A stretch of DNA of 64,000 bases from G963667075 sp963667075 (lineage in GTDB: Bacteria > Pseudomonadota > Alphaproteobacteria > Micavibrionales > Micavibrionaceae): assembly GCA_963667075.1 (NCBI GenBank), contig OY762938.1:930001-994000 (forward strand), in the 5' to 3' direction. The notes beneath the pieces are model-generated. The model was not told the origin of the DNA and searched no databases. It saw nothing but the letters and a program-made list of their open reading frames with translations. Shown here in pieces: positions 40,167 to 48,915 of the stretch. A program made the translations under genes and the position numbers. Each line of letters opens with the position of its first letter. The first letter of the stretch is position 1.

Positions 40167-40922
40167 ATGAAAAAAGAAGCGCCTTGTTTCTCAATTATTA
40201 CTGTGACACGCGATAATCTCACCGGTCTAAAAAGCACGGCTGAGAGCATTCTTATGCAGAAAAATAAAGAGTATGAATGGATTGTGATTGATGGCCACTC
40301 GCAAGACGGCAGCATTGATTTTCTTAAAACAACCGATTCGCATTGGATATCAGCACCTGACGAAGGCCTGTACGATGCCATGAATAAAGGCATTGATCGC
40401 GCAAATGGCACGTATATCATTTTTTTGAATGCCGGAGACCGTTTCGCCGATCCCGAGACACTTTCCATCGTTAAAAAAAGAAAAGGCGCAGATTTTATCT
40501 ATGGGGATTCCTTTGAAGGCGATATAACCCAAAAGCCCCTCTTCAAAAAAGCTTTGTCATACAAACAGATAGACAAAGGCCTCTTCACACACCATCAAGC
40601 CATGTATTACAAGCGCGCATGTATAGGCTCTTTGCGCTACGATCTTTCTTACGATATTGCAGCGGACTACGATTTCACACGAAAATTCTTAAAAAAAACA
40701 GATACGACGAGCTACATCCCCGAAGCCTTATGCCTGTTCGAACTGGGCGGTCTGTCGCAAAGAAACGTTATCAAAGCCCGCAAAGAACAATTCCAGATCA
40801 GAAAAAAAGATGGCGTTCCCTGGATAAAGAACGCCATCATCTATTATATTCAGACCATCGCCTACCGGTTAAAGAATCTCAGCCCAAGACTCTATTGGTG
40901 GCTTAGGAAATGTCATTTTTAG
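40167..40922 (+). CDS. Family 2 glycosyltransferase (WcaA-like)
   Basis: This 251-aa protein is a GT-A fold enzyme: F-S-I-I-T-V-T-R-D-N-L at the N-terminus, E-W-I-V-I-D-G-H-S-Q-D-G, S-A-P-D-E-G-L-Y-D-A-M-N-K-G and F-L-N-A-G-D, with the acceptor-side A-A-D-Y-D-F motif near residue 170. This pattern (D-x-G-x-Y-D-A-M-N-K-G) belongs to the colanic-acid WcaE/WcaA type transferases that extend repeat units from nucleotide sugars at the membrane. It overlaps the convergent small membrane protein gene by 20 bp. Confidence 0.88.
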   Translation: MKKEAPCFSIITVTRDNLTGLKSTAESILMQKNKEYEWIVIDGHSQDGSIDFLKTTDSHWISAPDEGLYDAMNKGIDRANGTYIIFLNAGDRFADPETLSIVKKRKGADFIYGDSFEGDITQKPLFKKALSYKQIDKGLFTHHQAMYYKRACIGSLRYDLSYDIAADYDFTRKFLKKTDTTSYIPEALCLFELGGLSQRNVIKARKEQFQIRKKDGVPWIKNAIIYYIQTIAYRLKNLSPRLYWWLRKCHF

Positions 40923-41256
40923 GTCCTATTTTAGGCCCTATTGAAGGATACCTTAAATTCGTCGTCTGTGCCTCAATTCTGGCATCCATCTTGTTCGCAG
41001 CCACCGCACCAATCGCTGAACAAATCAGGTTCGTTCCAATAATAGCGGCTGCTTTTCCAGGGCCTTCCGCTGGCACAACACCGGCCACCGCAGAAAAAAG
41101 CGGTACCGCAAATTGATTACCGACCATAGCCCCTATAAGGCCAAACGCTATTTTTCTGCCATGCTTGTCCAGAACACGATCGACCGTGTTTTCTACAGCC
41201 TCAACTACATTATCCTTAATTTCGTTCGCTTTTAAAAATATCGCAGATAAAATCAT
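40903..41256 (-). CDS. Small hydrophobic hypothetical protein
   Basis: Starting at the ATG at 41256 (GAGGGAAGTT upstream) the product is 117 aa, with an amphipathic Glu/Lys-rich N-terminal helix and two hydrophobic segments (about 35-58 and 72-95) rich in Gly and Ala. It resembles glycine-zipper membrane proteins in composition only. It stands alone, tail-to-tail with the GT2 gene and 64 bp upstream of the next minus-strand gene. No family recognised. Confidence 0.6.
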   Translation of the reverse strand: MILSAIFLKANEIKDNVVEAVENTVDRVLDKHGRKIAFGLIGAMVGNQFAVPLFSAVAGVVPAEGPGKAAAIIGTNLICSAIGAVAANKMDARIEAQTTNLRYPSIGPKIGPKNDIS

Positions 41257-41320
41257 AACTTCCCTCTTTGCTTTAAAAAATAACAACCTGATGCACTATC
41301 ATAAAAGTATTATGTAAATG

Positions 41321-42136
41321 TCAAGCCGTTTTTCGCTGATGATCCAATAATTCGTAATATTTCGCTCTGGACCGCGCAAAATGATAGCCTTCTTTACCAT
41401 CAAGAAACCCTGCTTTCAAGACATAACTATGAAGAAAGGCCGCTTGCGGGCGATACGGCATGGTCCGAAAAAAATCCTTCATCTTTTGACGGTGAGGCAC
41501 CGGATCTTCCGGCCAGGCCTCTTTTTCATTCATGCCCATTTCCCAGCGTGCATATTTCTCGTGACGAAAAGCCCATGCCCGTTCATCCTCATAAGCATAA
41601 TGAAGTACGCCATGTTTTAAAGATTCAGTTTTCTCGGTCTCAAACCCTTCTTTCAAGACTGGCTGGTAATGCCCTTCGATTTCTCCCATCCCCGGAATAT
41701 CCAGATCATCTATAACAGGAAACATCATTTTACGACGATCTATCAGGCATAACTTATTATTTTTGAGCCCGAATCTCAGCGCCTTACCCTTTAATATGTA
41801 GGTTCCTTTAATAAAATAACCTGCCGCATCCAATGTGCGCGCGCCCATTTCCTCAATAAGAGACGGTGTTGCCACTTCATCCGCATCCATAAAGAAGACA
41901 AAATCATGTTTCAAAACAAGATAATCAAGGCACCATTGACGCTTTTTGGGATATTTGCCATCCCACTTAAAATCGACAACCTTCGCACCGCACTGCGCAG
42001 CAAGGTGCTTTGTTCGATCGCGACTACCGGAATCGACGACAATAACATCATCAAATGCCGCCAAAGAGTGTAGGCAGCGTTCGATCTGCCGCTCTTCATT
42101 CTTAGTCACAACAATAACAGAAATATTTAATCCCAT
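41321..42136 (-). CDS. Family 2 glycosyltransferase, WaaE/KdtX-like
   Basis: This 271-aa protein shows V-I-V-V-T-K-N-E-E-R-Q-I-E-R-C-L at the N-terminus, V-I-V-V-D-S-G-S-R-D-R-T, and F-F-M-D-A-D-E (metal-binding DxD), followed by the H-Y-A-Y-E-D-E-x-x-W segment typical of lipopolysaccharide-core beta-glucosyltransferases such as WaaE. These add a sugar to the core or first repeat unit on the cytoplasmic face. It is the last gene of a four-gene minus-strand operon, 12 bp after the Wzz-like gene. Confidence 0.88.
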   Translation of the reverse strand: MGLNISVIVVTKNEERQIERCLHSLAAFDDVIVVDSGSRDRTKHLAAQCGAKVVDFKWDGKYPKKRQWCLDYLVLKHDFVFFMDADEVATPSLIEEMGARTLDAAGYFIKGTYILKGKALRFGLKNNKLCLIDRRKMMFPVIDDLDIPGMGEIEGHYQPVLKEGFETEKTESLKHGVLHYAYEDERAWAFRHEKYARWEMGMNEKEAWPEDPVPHRQKMKDFFRTMPYRPQAAFLHSYVLKAGFLDGKEGYHFARSRAKYYELLDHQRKTA

Positions 42137-42148
42137 GCGCCCGGTCTT

Positions 42149-42961
42149 TTATTTCAGTGCCTGCCTGATATTAAAGAAAAGGAGCCCAAAGGCAAAGCCT
42201 AAGAACAAAGCAATGGGAAAAACAATGACTTTTCTTGGCCATACAGGGCGGACAGATGATACAGGCGGCTCTGCCATAAGCGCGGCAAACGGCTTTTCCA
42301 GATTCGTTAAAATACGAATCTGCTCCTGATCCATAAGAATAGACGTTAGAGTCTCCCTGTGCTGTGGGTGCCTGACCTGCTCTAATTCCGCTTCAAGATG
42401 GGCGATAAAATCCTCTGCCTCACGCCTGGCATCCGTCCGAATAAGTTCATTAGCCGTCACATAAAGCATCTCCAACAGCTTTTTAGCAAAAAGACGGTCG
42501 GGGTGATTATATGAAATGCGTTGTAATTGCGTATCTTTGACAGGCTCAACCCTGATATTTTCTTTCAAATACTCTGAAATCCTTTCAGCCGTCCACGCTT
42601 CTGTCTCTTTTGTCAGAAAAAAAAGACGATCTTTTTCCATGCCTTCAACAACCGCAGGATCTTTAAGAAGGACTGAAGAAACCCTTACGCCGGTAAGACT
42701 TTGCCCAAAACGTAGAAAAGAAAAATGCTCTGTTGATCTGTCCTGATTTAAAAAACGCGGCACGCCCTCAATATAAGCCGTTGAGTCATACGTGACCCCC
42801 GTTGGCGCAACCAGCATATATGCGCTGTAATAAGGCGTGGTAGCATAGCACCAGAAAACCGCCAGCAAAAGAAATAAAGCCCCCCCTGTAACCACCCAAT
42901 AACGAGCCGCATAAACATTACGCACAACATCGCGAAACGTAGGAGACTCAACAACCTCCAT
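42149..42961 (-). CDS. Wzz-like chain-length determinant
   Basis: This 270-aa protein has a membrane span at about 22-42, a periplasmic helical domain, and a second span at about 245-265 preceded by P-P-V-S-S-V-R-P-V-W-P-R-K, the Pro-rich motif of polysaccharide co-polymerases. Such proteins set the length of O-antigen or capsule chains together with a Wzy polymerase. No tyrosine-kinase domain is attached. It is 2 bp downstream of the GT4 gene and 12 bp upstream of the WaaE-like gene. Confidence 0.85.
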   Translation of the reverse strand: MEVVESPTFRDVVRNVYAARYWVVTGGALFLLLAVFWCYATTPYYSAYMLVAPTGVTYDSTAYIEGVPRFLNQDRSTEHFSFLRFGQSLTGVRVSSVLLKDPAVVEGMEKDRLFFLTKETEAWTAERISEYLKENIRVEPVKDTQLQRISYNHPDRLFAKKLLEMLYVTANELIRTDARREAEDFIAHLEAELEQVRHPQHRETLTSILMDQEQIRILTNLEKPFAALMAEPPVSSVRPVWPRKVIVFPIALFLGFAFGLLFFNIRQALK

Positions 42962-42963
42962 AC

Positions 42964-44232
42964 CTAAGACACCCTTTTGTTATAAGGATATTTTAAAGTA
43001 TCTCTGGCCCGGCTGATCCAGGCTTTAATGGACTCTTCGGGGATATAGACCTTTCCAGCTTTCGAGGCCCCTTTATGCGCCTCAAACCAAGCTTCGCCAT
43101 CCATTCTGTAGCCCAGAATAATCTTGGCCAGAGTCTCTCCATCATCCTGAGCGACAATATGGCCGGCTTTAAATTCCTTAATCACACGCGCCGCTTCACT
43201 TCTGTCAGGGCCGATCAGAATACAGGGCCGCTCGGCAGCAAACGCAGAATAAACCTTATTCGGCACCAACAGCCCTTCGAGTTCATGTTTCATGCTCACA
43301 AGATGAAGATCGCCGCTTTCCATCATATCCTTCAACCGTGAGGGCGGTTGCCAGGGAAGAAGGCGAATATTCTTCAACCCTCTTTTAATACGCTGCCTTG
43401 CCAGATATTCCTGACCTATACCGCCGCCGACAAAGACAAATTCTATCTCTGGATAATTCTTACCCAGAATGGCAGCCGCCTCTAAAATAGTATCAACAGG
43501 ATGCGCACGGCCTAATGTGCCAGCGTATAATACCTTGAATTTAGGACTGTGATCCAGCAGGAGGGTCTTGCCATCCGCCGCAAGCAGTTCTCCTTCATCA
43601 TTAGCCGGCAGATCAATGACCAGCTTTTCAGGTTCTATCTGCTTGCCCATGAGCTCATAATCCGGCCAATTCGGAATCATGGCAATTTTTTGTGGCTCAA
43701 CACCGCCATGAGTCAAGTGACGCGCTATACAGCGGCCAATCACAATCACCTTGTCACAACTCTTCATCGAGCGACAGGACACTCTTTTCAGGAAACGCAT
43801 CACAAAGCCCGGGAGCTTAACGTTCAACGCAGGCAACGCATCCGGGTACAGATCATGGCACCAGTGAATATGGCTCGCTTTTTTAAAGCGTTTAAATAAC
43901 CGCCCCACAATAATAAGCATAGGTGGATCCGTCATGGTCACGACAAGATCCTTTTTCGGCATAAAAAGAACGACAAACAAAAAACGAAGCCAAATTGAGA
44001 AATAACGAAGCATGCTTTTCTTTTCAGGATGTGCCTTGATTTTACGAAGAGAGACATCCCCGTCTTTTTCTCTGCCCGCTTTCGAACCAGTCGTTAAAAC
44101 CGTAACATCCCAGCCATCTTCACTAAAAGAGCGGGCAAGATCGCGCAGGACACGACCCGTTGCACCATGAACGGGCGGATAAACACGATTAATAAAAAGC
44201 ACGGTTGGCTTTTTGCGCATAGTCACTTTCAA
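42964..44232 (-). CDS. Family 4 glycosyltransferase (WbuB-like)
   Basis: This 422-aa GT-B enzyme starts at 44232, or at the second Met at 44220. The N-terminal domain has Y-P-P-V-H-G-A-T-G-R-V-L-R-D-L-A and W-C-H-D-L-Y-P-D; the C-terminal donor domain has Y-A-G-T-L-G-R-A-H and a divergent E-x7-E region near V-P-N-K-V-Y-S-A-F-A-A. It reads closest to WbuB-type transferases that act on O-antigen precursors. It lies between the Wzy/WaaL-like gene (18 bp) and the Wzz-like gene (2 bp). Confidence 0.87.
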   Translation of the reverse strand: MKVTMRKKPTVLFINRVYPPVHGATGRVLRDLARSFSEDGWDVTVLTTGSKAGREKDGDVSLRKIKAHPEKKSMLRYFSIWLRFLFVVLFMPKKDLVVTMTDPPMLIIVGRLFKRFKKASHIHWCHDLYPDALPALNVKLPGFVMRFLKRVSCRSMKSCDKVIVIGRCIARHLTHGGVEPQKIAMIPNWPDYELMGKQIEPEKLVIDLPANDEGELLAADGKTLLLDHSPKFKVLYAGTLGRAHPVDTILEAAAILGKNYPEIEFVFVGGGIGQEYLARQRIKRGLKNIRLLPWQPPSRLKDMMESGDLHLVSMKHELEGLLVPNKVYSAFAAERPCILIGPDRSEAARVIKEFKAGHIVAQDDGETLAKIILGYRMDGEAWFEAHKGASKAGKVYIPEESIKAWISRARDTLKYPYNKRVS

Positions 44233-44250
44233 GCGGTTTAGTTATTACAT

Positions 44251-45465
44251 CTAAGGTGTAACCGATTCACTAGCACAAAAAGGTCTTTTTAGGCAACGGG
44301 GTTGTCCCTGCATACTCACCAGCAACAAGAGAAGACCAAAGCTGAACGACTTATAGCCAGAATAGAGGAACACATTGATAAACAAAGGAAAAATAAGACA
44401 TAGCGCATAAAATAAATTTTTTCTGGCCAGACGCCATCCATTAAGAGCCAGCGCGCCTCCGTAAAGGAAACACAGGAAAACCCCGGCCAGACCGCTTTTG
44501 ATCGCCGTATATGTGAAAAGATTGTGGGTAAAATTGATATACAAAAACCCAACCGCCGGATTCTCAAAACGCCCCCCGAAGCCAAGCCCGGATAACAGTG
44601 TACCGGAAGATCCCTCTAATGCCCGATACACCGCCGCCGCTTCCTCTTTTCTGCTGTTCAGTCCCACTATTTGTGTTTTGTGTACAAGCAATGCCGTCAG
44701 GGCTTCAAAGACAGGGAAACTCATATAGGCCCCGATAGCGACCGGACATAAAAAGAACCAGACAGCAGCAGGCCTTCGTACCAACAGATGGATACAAAAA
44801 ATCATCAAAAAGACAAATGACAAGACAAGAGTCGCTCTTTGCATCATAACACTCATCGCCACCAAAGGAAGACAGGCCAGACACAAAAAAAGCAGCCCAG
44901 TCGCCTTATTAAACAACCCCGTAGATGTCATCCGAGTCCCGACCAGGAAAAACAAAAACAAAACAGCGAAGAACACAGCAGGCGCATTAGCCAGATATAA
45001 AAGATCTGGTGGCGACGCATTCCAGACGTTAAATAACACACCAGACTCCCATAAAGGCCATACGGTCCTGAAAGAAAACATTACGCCAATGAACAAAAGC
45101 CCCGCAGAGACAACCGGCCCAATCTCTTTTTCCCGTCCATAGAAAAACAACGGCAAGAACAAAAACATAAAGGCTATGTAGTCCCGCAGGATATCAATCG
45201 CGCTATTGCCGTTCAACAAAGCCAGCGACAGAGAAAAAAAAGTACCAAAGAAAAAGAAAATCTGCCCAAAGACATACCAGACCGGCTTGTCAGGATCAGC
45301 CTGACATAAAGACACAACACGAGAAGGACCAATCGAAAGCCCTAAAAGAAGAGCGACAACCGCTTCCAGCATCCCTGGATGATCAGGCGTAGGCTCTCCC
45401 ATTAATGCGTATAGAGCAATAGCAGCAAACAAACTAACAGAAGAAAAAGACAAGGTGTCAAACAT
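44251..45465 (-). CDS. O-antigen polymerase/ligase-like (Wzy/WaaL) membrane protein
   Basis: This 404-aa polytopic protein has about eleven membrane spans and a large periplasmic loop (about 270-320) with L-S-G-L-G-F-G-G and T-H-N-L-F, typical of the Wzy_C/O-antigen ligase superfamily. It would polymerise or ligate glycan units on the periplasmic face. It is the first gene of the operon Wzy-GT4-Wzz-WaaE-like. About 270 bp of AT-rich DNA separate it from the divergent gene at 45739, so both promoters lie there. Ligase versus polymerase cannot be decided. Confidence 0.8.
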   Translation of the reverse strand: MFDTLSFSSVSLFAAIALYALMGEPTPDHPGMLEAVVALLLGLSIGPSRVVSLCQADPDKPVWYVFGQIFFFFGTFFSLSLALLNGNSAIDILRDYIAFMFLFLPLFFYGREKEIGPVVSAGLLFIGVMFSFRTVWPLWESGVLFNVWNASPPDLLYLANAPAVFFAVLFLFFLVGTRMTSTGLFNKATGLLFLCLACLPLVAMSVMMQRATLVLSFVFLMIFCIHLLVRRPAAVWFFLCPVAIGAYMSFPVFEALTALLVHKTQIVGLNSRKEEAAAVYRALEGSSGTLLSGLGFGGRFENPAVGFLYINFTHNLFTYTAIKSGLAGVFLCFLYGGALALNGWRLARKNLFYALCLIFPLFINVFLYSGYKSFSFGLLLLLVSMQGQPRCLKRPFCASESVTP

Positions 45466-45738
45466 TTCAAAAAAATTATCCCGTTTTAAACATCTCTATA
45501 GGCACCTATGACCAAACGTCTCTCACTCATAATATTAAGAATATCTCTCCAAAAAAGACGCAAATCATCATAGCATATGCTGCCCCGCAGTAAAGTAACC
45601 CTTTCATTTTATTAGAAAAACATAATGTTTAACATATTAAAATATTTTAACTTTTTTTTAATCCTTACAGGGCAATATTAAAGCACAATATGAAAAAAAC
45701 AGAGGGTAGTTCCTTATATCATATGAAGGAGTAAGGTT

Positions 45739-46395
45739 ATGGAAGTGAATGTTCAAGAACTGGTAAAAGAAACAGGACTGAATGAGCCTTTTTATCCGGG
45801 CAAACGCGTGGTAAAACCTCTACCACAGAACGGCGAATACAAAAGCCACTGTGTTGTCTACCACTGGCTGGACTCATCCGAAATGAGGATTGATATCAAA
45901 GCCGGCCTTTCAGGCAAAGATCTTGAACCACGGGATCTTGCGAAATATCCCATCAGTTTTCAGGCCGCCACTTTTGTTCGTATCGCAACAACAGATGAAG
46001 CCGCGAACGATATTGAGGATGAGGATGAGGGTGAAGAAGGCCGCGCCGGTAAAGGCGGGGGCGGCAAAAAACCCGCCAAAAAGAAAGAAAAAGAAACAAC
46101 GCTTGGCGCATTTTCCAAAGTCGTGGAGGGCAAGCTCCCTGATCTCGGCACTGTGAAGGAAATGATGGTCATGGGCAAACAGATCGCTGAAAAAGCCTTT
46201 GCTGCCGTACTGGAAACACTGGTTGCACAGATTAAGCACGCGAAAATCGGTCCAACCAACCTGCTGGCCGCCAGTCAGGAAATTGTAAGAGCACAACCGG
46301 GTGGTGGTTTAACACCAAAAGGAAATGAAACCATCCCTTATAAATATGATGCGCTAAAAACCGCGCCCATGTTTGGCGGCACAACGCCGAGTTAA
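45739..46395 (+). CDS. Hypothetical protein with a charged central linker
   Basis: This 218-aa protein has a compact N-terminal domain (1-90), an acidic stretch followed at once by a Gly/Lys-rich stretch (about 93-122), and a helical C-terminal part with M-V-M-G-K-Q-I-A-E-K-A. It has no signal peptide or membrane span. AAGGAGTAAGG upstream is a strong ribosome site. It is transcribed alone and ended by the large hairpin at 46490-46563. I do not recognise a family. Confidence 0.8.
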   Translation: MEVNVQELVKETGLNEPFYPGKRVVKPLPQNGEYKSHCVVYHWLDSSEMRIDIKAGLSGKDLEPRDLAKYPISFQAATFVRIATTDEAANDIEDEDEGEEGRAGKGGGGKKPAKKKEKETTLGAFSKVVEGKLPDLGTVKEMMVMGKQIAEKAFAAVLETLVAQIKHAKIGPTNLLAASQEIVRAQPGGGLTPKGNETIPYKYDALKTAPMFGGTTPS

Positions 46396-46489
46396 AGGTT
46401 AACGGCCTGTTACGCACATCCCCAATGGTCTTACCCGCCAGTTGCGTAACAAAGCTCTCTCTAAACAAAGTTGTGGGGGAAAGAAGCTA

Positions 46490-46563
46490 CCGGAAAGGCT
46501 TACATATAGCGCACCATCTTACCGTATCAGGAAAAAAGCTATATTCGCCTTTCCGGCCTTTTT
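46490..46563 (+). terminator. Large nested hairpin with T-tract
   Basis: Outer arms CCGGAAAGGC (46490-46499) and GCCTTTCCGG (46547-46556) pair perfectly; inner arms ATATAGC (46504-46510) and GCTATAT (46538-46544) also pair perfectly, and CCTTTTTC follows. It can act as a terminator for the gene at 45739. The two-tier shape is unusual for a plain terminator. Confidence 0.75.
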
Positions 46564-46670
46564 CAAGTAATCACCATCCCATTTTTTATCTTCCTTGCCT
46601 ATTACAAGCCTGACCTTATATAGTTCGTTTGGATGATCTGGCGCATATACGCGGACAAAAGGACAAGCAA

Positions 46671-47444
46671 GTGCAAAACAGCAACAGCCATAAAGACAAC
46701 GAAAATGAAGATAATGTCGTCAATTTTGATGAGGCCGCCCGGCAGCAGGAAAAATGGCAAAAAGAATACCGTTTGCAAAAAAAGGCTCAAAAAAGGCAAA
46801 AACTCAAACAGGATATAAAAGAATACGCCGCCCTGCTTAATCTGAACCTGCCGCCTGTAACCAAGGCTCTGGCTTATTCATTCATTATCATACACCTGCT
46901 CATAACTATAGCCGCATGGATTTTTGGGCCCGGCTTATACGAGCTTATTATTTTGCTGTTTTCTTTTATTCCCGGCAGTTGGAGCGGTACTTTCCCGTTT
47001 TACTGGACAACCCCTATATCCCTGATCACATACATGTTTTTACATGGCGGCTGGTTCCATCTTTTCATCAATACAACGATGTTAATGGCCTTTGGTTCTG
47101 CCACAGAACGTGTTCTCGGACCCCGCCGCATGATAAAATTATTTCTCATCTGCGGGCTGTGTGGTGCCGGATTTCACTTCCTGTTTTACTTTTCCAGCCA
47201 GAATCCTTTAATTGGCGCATCAGGCGGCCTCAGCGGTCTTTTTGCCGCCGTGCTCATGTTGTTTCAACAAAACAGGCCAGGAAAAGGCTTTGAAAAGCAT
47301 AAAAACATCATCGGCCTTCTGGCCGTCTGGGTTATCATTTCGCTTGTCTTCGCTCTCATAGGCGGCGGCGATGGCAGCTCTATCGCCTGGGCCGCCCATG
47401 TGGGAGGCTTTATCGGCGGGCTTGTCCTATATAAGAGACTCTAG
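46671..47444 (+). CDS. Rhomboid-family intramembrane serine protease
   Basis: A GTG at 46671 with AAGGA eight bases upstream is preferred over a TTG at 46629, giving 257 aa. A charged, Gln/Lys-rich cytoplasmic N-terminus (about 1-60) is followed by six to seven membrane spans. Catalytic residues are visible: Ser in G-A-S-G-G-L-S-G and His in A-A-H-V-G-G-F-I-G-G; the loop L-H-G-G-W-F-H-L-F-I-N and the H-x-x-x-N type motif are present. Rhomboids cut transmembrane segments of substrate proteins in the inner membrane. It follows the hairpin terminator and precedes the symporter gene on the same strand. Confidence 0.92.
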   Translation: MQNSNSHKDNENEDNVVNFDEAARQQEKWQKEYRLQKKAQKRQKLKQDIKEYAALLNLNLPPVTKALAYSFIIIHLLITIAAWIFGPGLYELIILLFSFIPGSWSGTFPFYWTTPISLITYMFLHGGWFHLFINTTMLMAFGSATERVLGPRRMIKLFLICGLCGAGFHFLFYFSSQNPLIGASGGLSGLFAAVLMLFQQNRPGKGFEKHKNIIGLLAVWVIISLVFALIGGGDGSSIAWAAHVGGFIGGLVLYKRL

Positions 47445-47517
47445 AATGACTTTACTCTTTGTCTGAAATCCTTAGACTGAAACAGTTTTTACAATAAGCA
47501 ACAGATCTGTCGACGCC

Positions 47518-48915
47518 ATGAGTCTTCTCCAATATACATTACTTTTTTTCGGGCTATATCTGGCCGTTATTACTTACATATCATGGCGCGCTCGTTATCA
47601 TGATCACGGGGAAGGCTTTATTATAGGAAGCCGGAGAATTGGTTTTCTGGAAACACTTGCTGCTTTCGTTAATATTTTCAGATCAGGCTCTGCCCTTCCT
47701 TTGTGGCTTTGGATTATATCAATTTTTGGCGTATGGTCTTTTGTGGCGATTATACCCTACTACATTCTCTTTGCCGTTGTCGCCCTTGTTGCACCGATTG
47801 CACGCCGCAAGGCCATAGAACACAATATTGTAACGGTTAGCGATCTTGTAAAAGTCGGCATTGGTCCTTATACGGCGCATCTCACCTCTTTTATCAGCAT
47901 TTATGCCGCCTTTCTAATTGCAGCAGCCCAGCTCTTTATGGGCGGTACAGTACTCGGCGGATTATTAGGTGTCGGACGGGATATCGGCATCGTCATAACA
48001 GCCGTTACCGTTGCCTCCTATCTTTGGGTTGGCGGCTATATGACCCTTATACGCACCGATTTCTTTCAATTTATCGTCATACTCATCCTTGCCTTTCTTG
48101 CCTATGTCTTTATAGATTGGCCGACAATGGAACAGGTTTCAGATTCCTATGCTGACATTGACTGGAATATATTATCCGGCATCATGATTGGCGCGCTGAC
48201 GATTATGGCCGTTCCTGATGTCTGGCAGAGAATATTTTCTGCGGATTCCGGGAAAACAGCCAGAAACGCTGTTTTGTTTACAACGCTGGTTGATGCTTTT
48301 ATTGTCGGCGGCATTATTCTTCTTTGTACATATGTGCTAAGAGATACCGCTATAGACAGCGACACAAACGCTATATTTGGCAACATCTTTACTGAAAACT
48401 ACCCCGCGCCAATTGTTGCCGTTCTCTTTGGCCTGTTTATCTTTAGCGCTTTAATGTCAACGCTTGATAATAACGTTTATATCTTTACGTCTTCTTTTAC
48501 AAAGAACGTTCTTGGCATTAATCAGGAAAAGGACAAAGACAACTTCATTAAATGGTCCCGTTTTTTGACAATTATTATGCTCAGCTCTCTTAGTTTTCTG
48601 GCTTTTACAATTGAAGATTTGATCCAGTTTTTATTCGATACGACAATGTACCTGATTATTTTAGGACCTTTTATTATCTATGCCTGCCTATCAAAAAAAG
48701 CAGACAAAACAACGGATTATATAATGCTTATCCTTGGGATCCTGGTCTCTGTTTTATATTTTACCATGCAGTTTAATGGCTGTTTTGAAAATATGACGCT
48801 CTATATTGTTCCTTATGTAGCACTTGTTATTCCGATGTTTGGTGTCTGGCTTGTAAAAACGGTTTTTATACCACATCAAGATCATCAAAATTCTGACAAT
48901 AGTGGCAGGCTGTAA
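47518..48915 (+). CDS. Sodium:solute symporter family (SSF) transporter
   Basis: This 465-aa protein has about thirteen membrane spans and the SSF layout: G-S-R-R-I-G-F in the first loop, a Gly/Ala-rich span with A-Q-L-F-M-G-G, the G-G-Y-M-T-L-I-R-T-D-F-F-Q signature (compare G-G-x-x-A-V-x-W-T-D-x-x-Q), D-V-W-Q-R and S-A-L-M-S-T-L-D. It would import a small solute with Na+. Substrate (proline, pantothenate or other) cannot be told by eye. The 3' end overlaps hemY's 3' end by 31 bp on the opposite strand. Confidence 0.9.
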   Translation: MSLLQYTLLFFGLYLAVITYISWRARYHDHGEGFIIGSRRIGFLETLAAFVNIFRSGSALPLWLWIISIFGVWSFVAIIPYYILFAVVALVAPIARRKAIEHNIVTVSDLVKVGIGPYTAHLTSFISIYAAFLIAAAQLFMGGTVLGGLLGVGRDIGIVITAVTVASYLWVGGYMTLIRTDFFQFIVILILAFLAYVFIDWPTMEQVSDSYADIDWNILSGIMIGALTIMAVPDVWQRIFSADSGKTARNAVLFTTLVDAFIVGGIILLCTYVLRDTAIDSDTNAIFGNIFTENYPAPIVAVLFGLFIFSALMSTLDNNVYIFTSSFTKNVLGINQEKDKDNFIKWSRFLTIIMLSSLSFLAFTIEDLIQFLFDTTMYLIILGPFIIYACLSKKADKTTDYIMLILGILVSVLYFTMQFNGCFENMTLYIVPYVALVIPMFGVWLVKTVFIPHQDHQNSDNSGRL

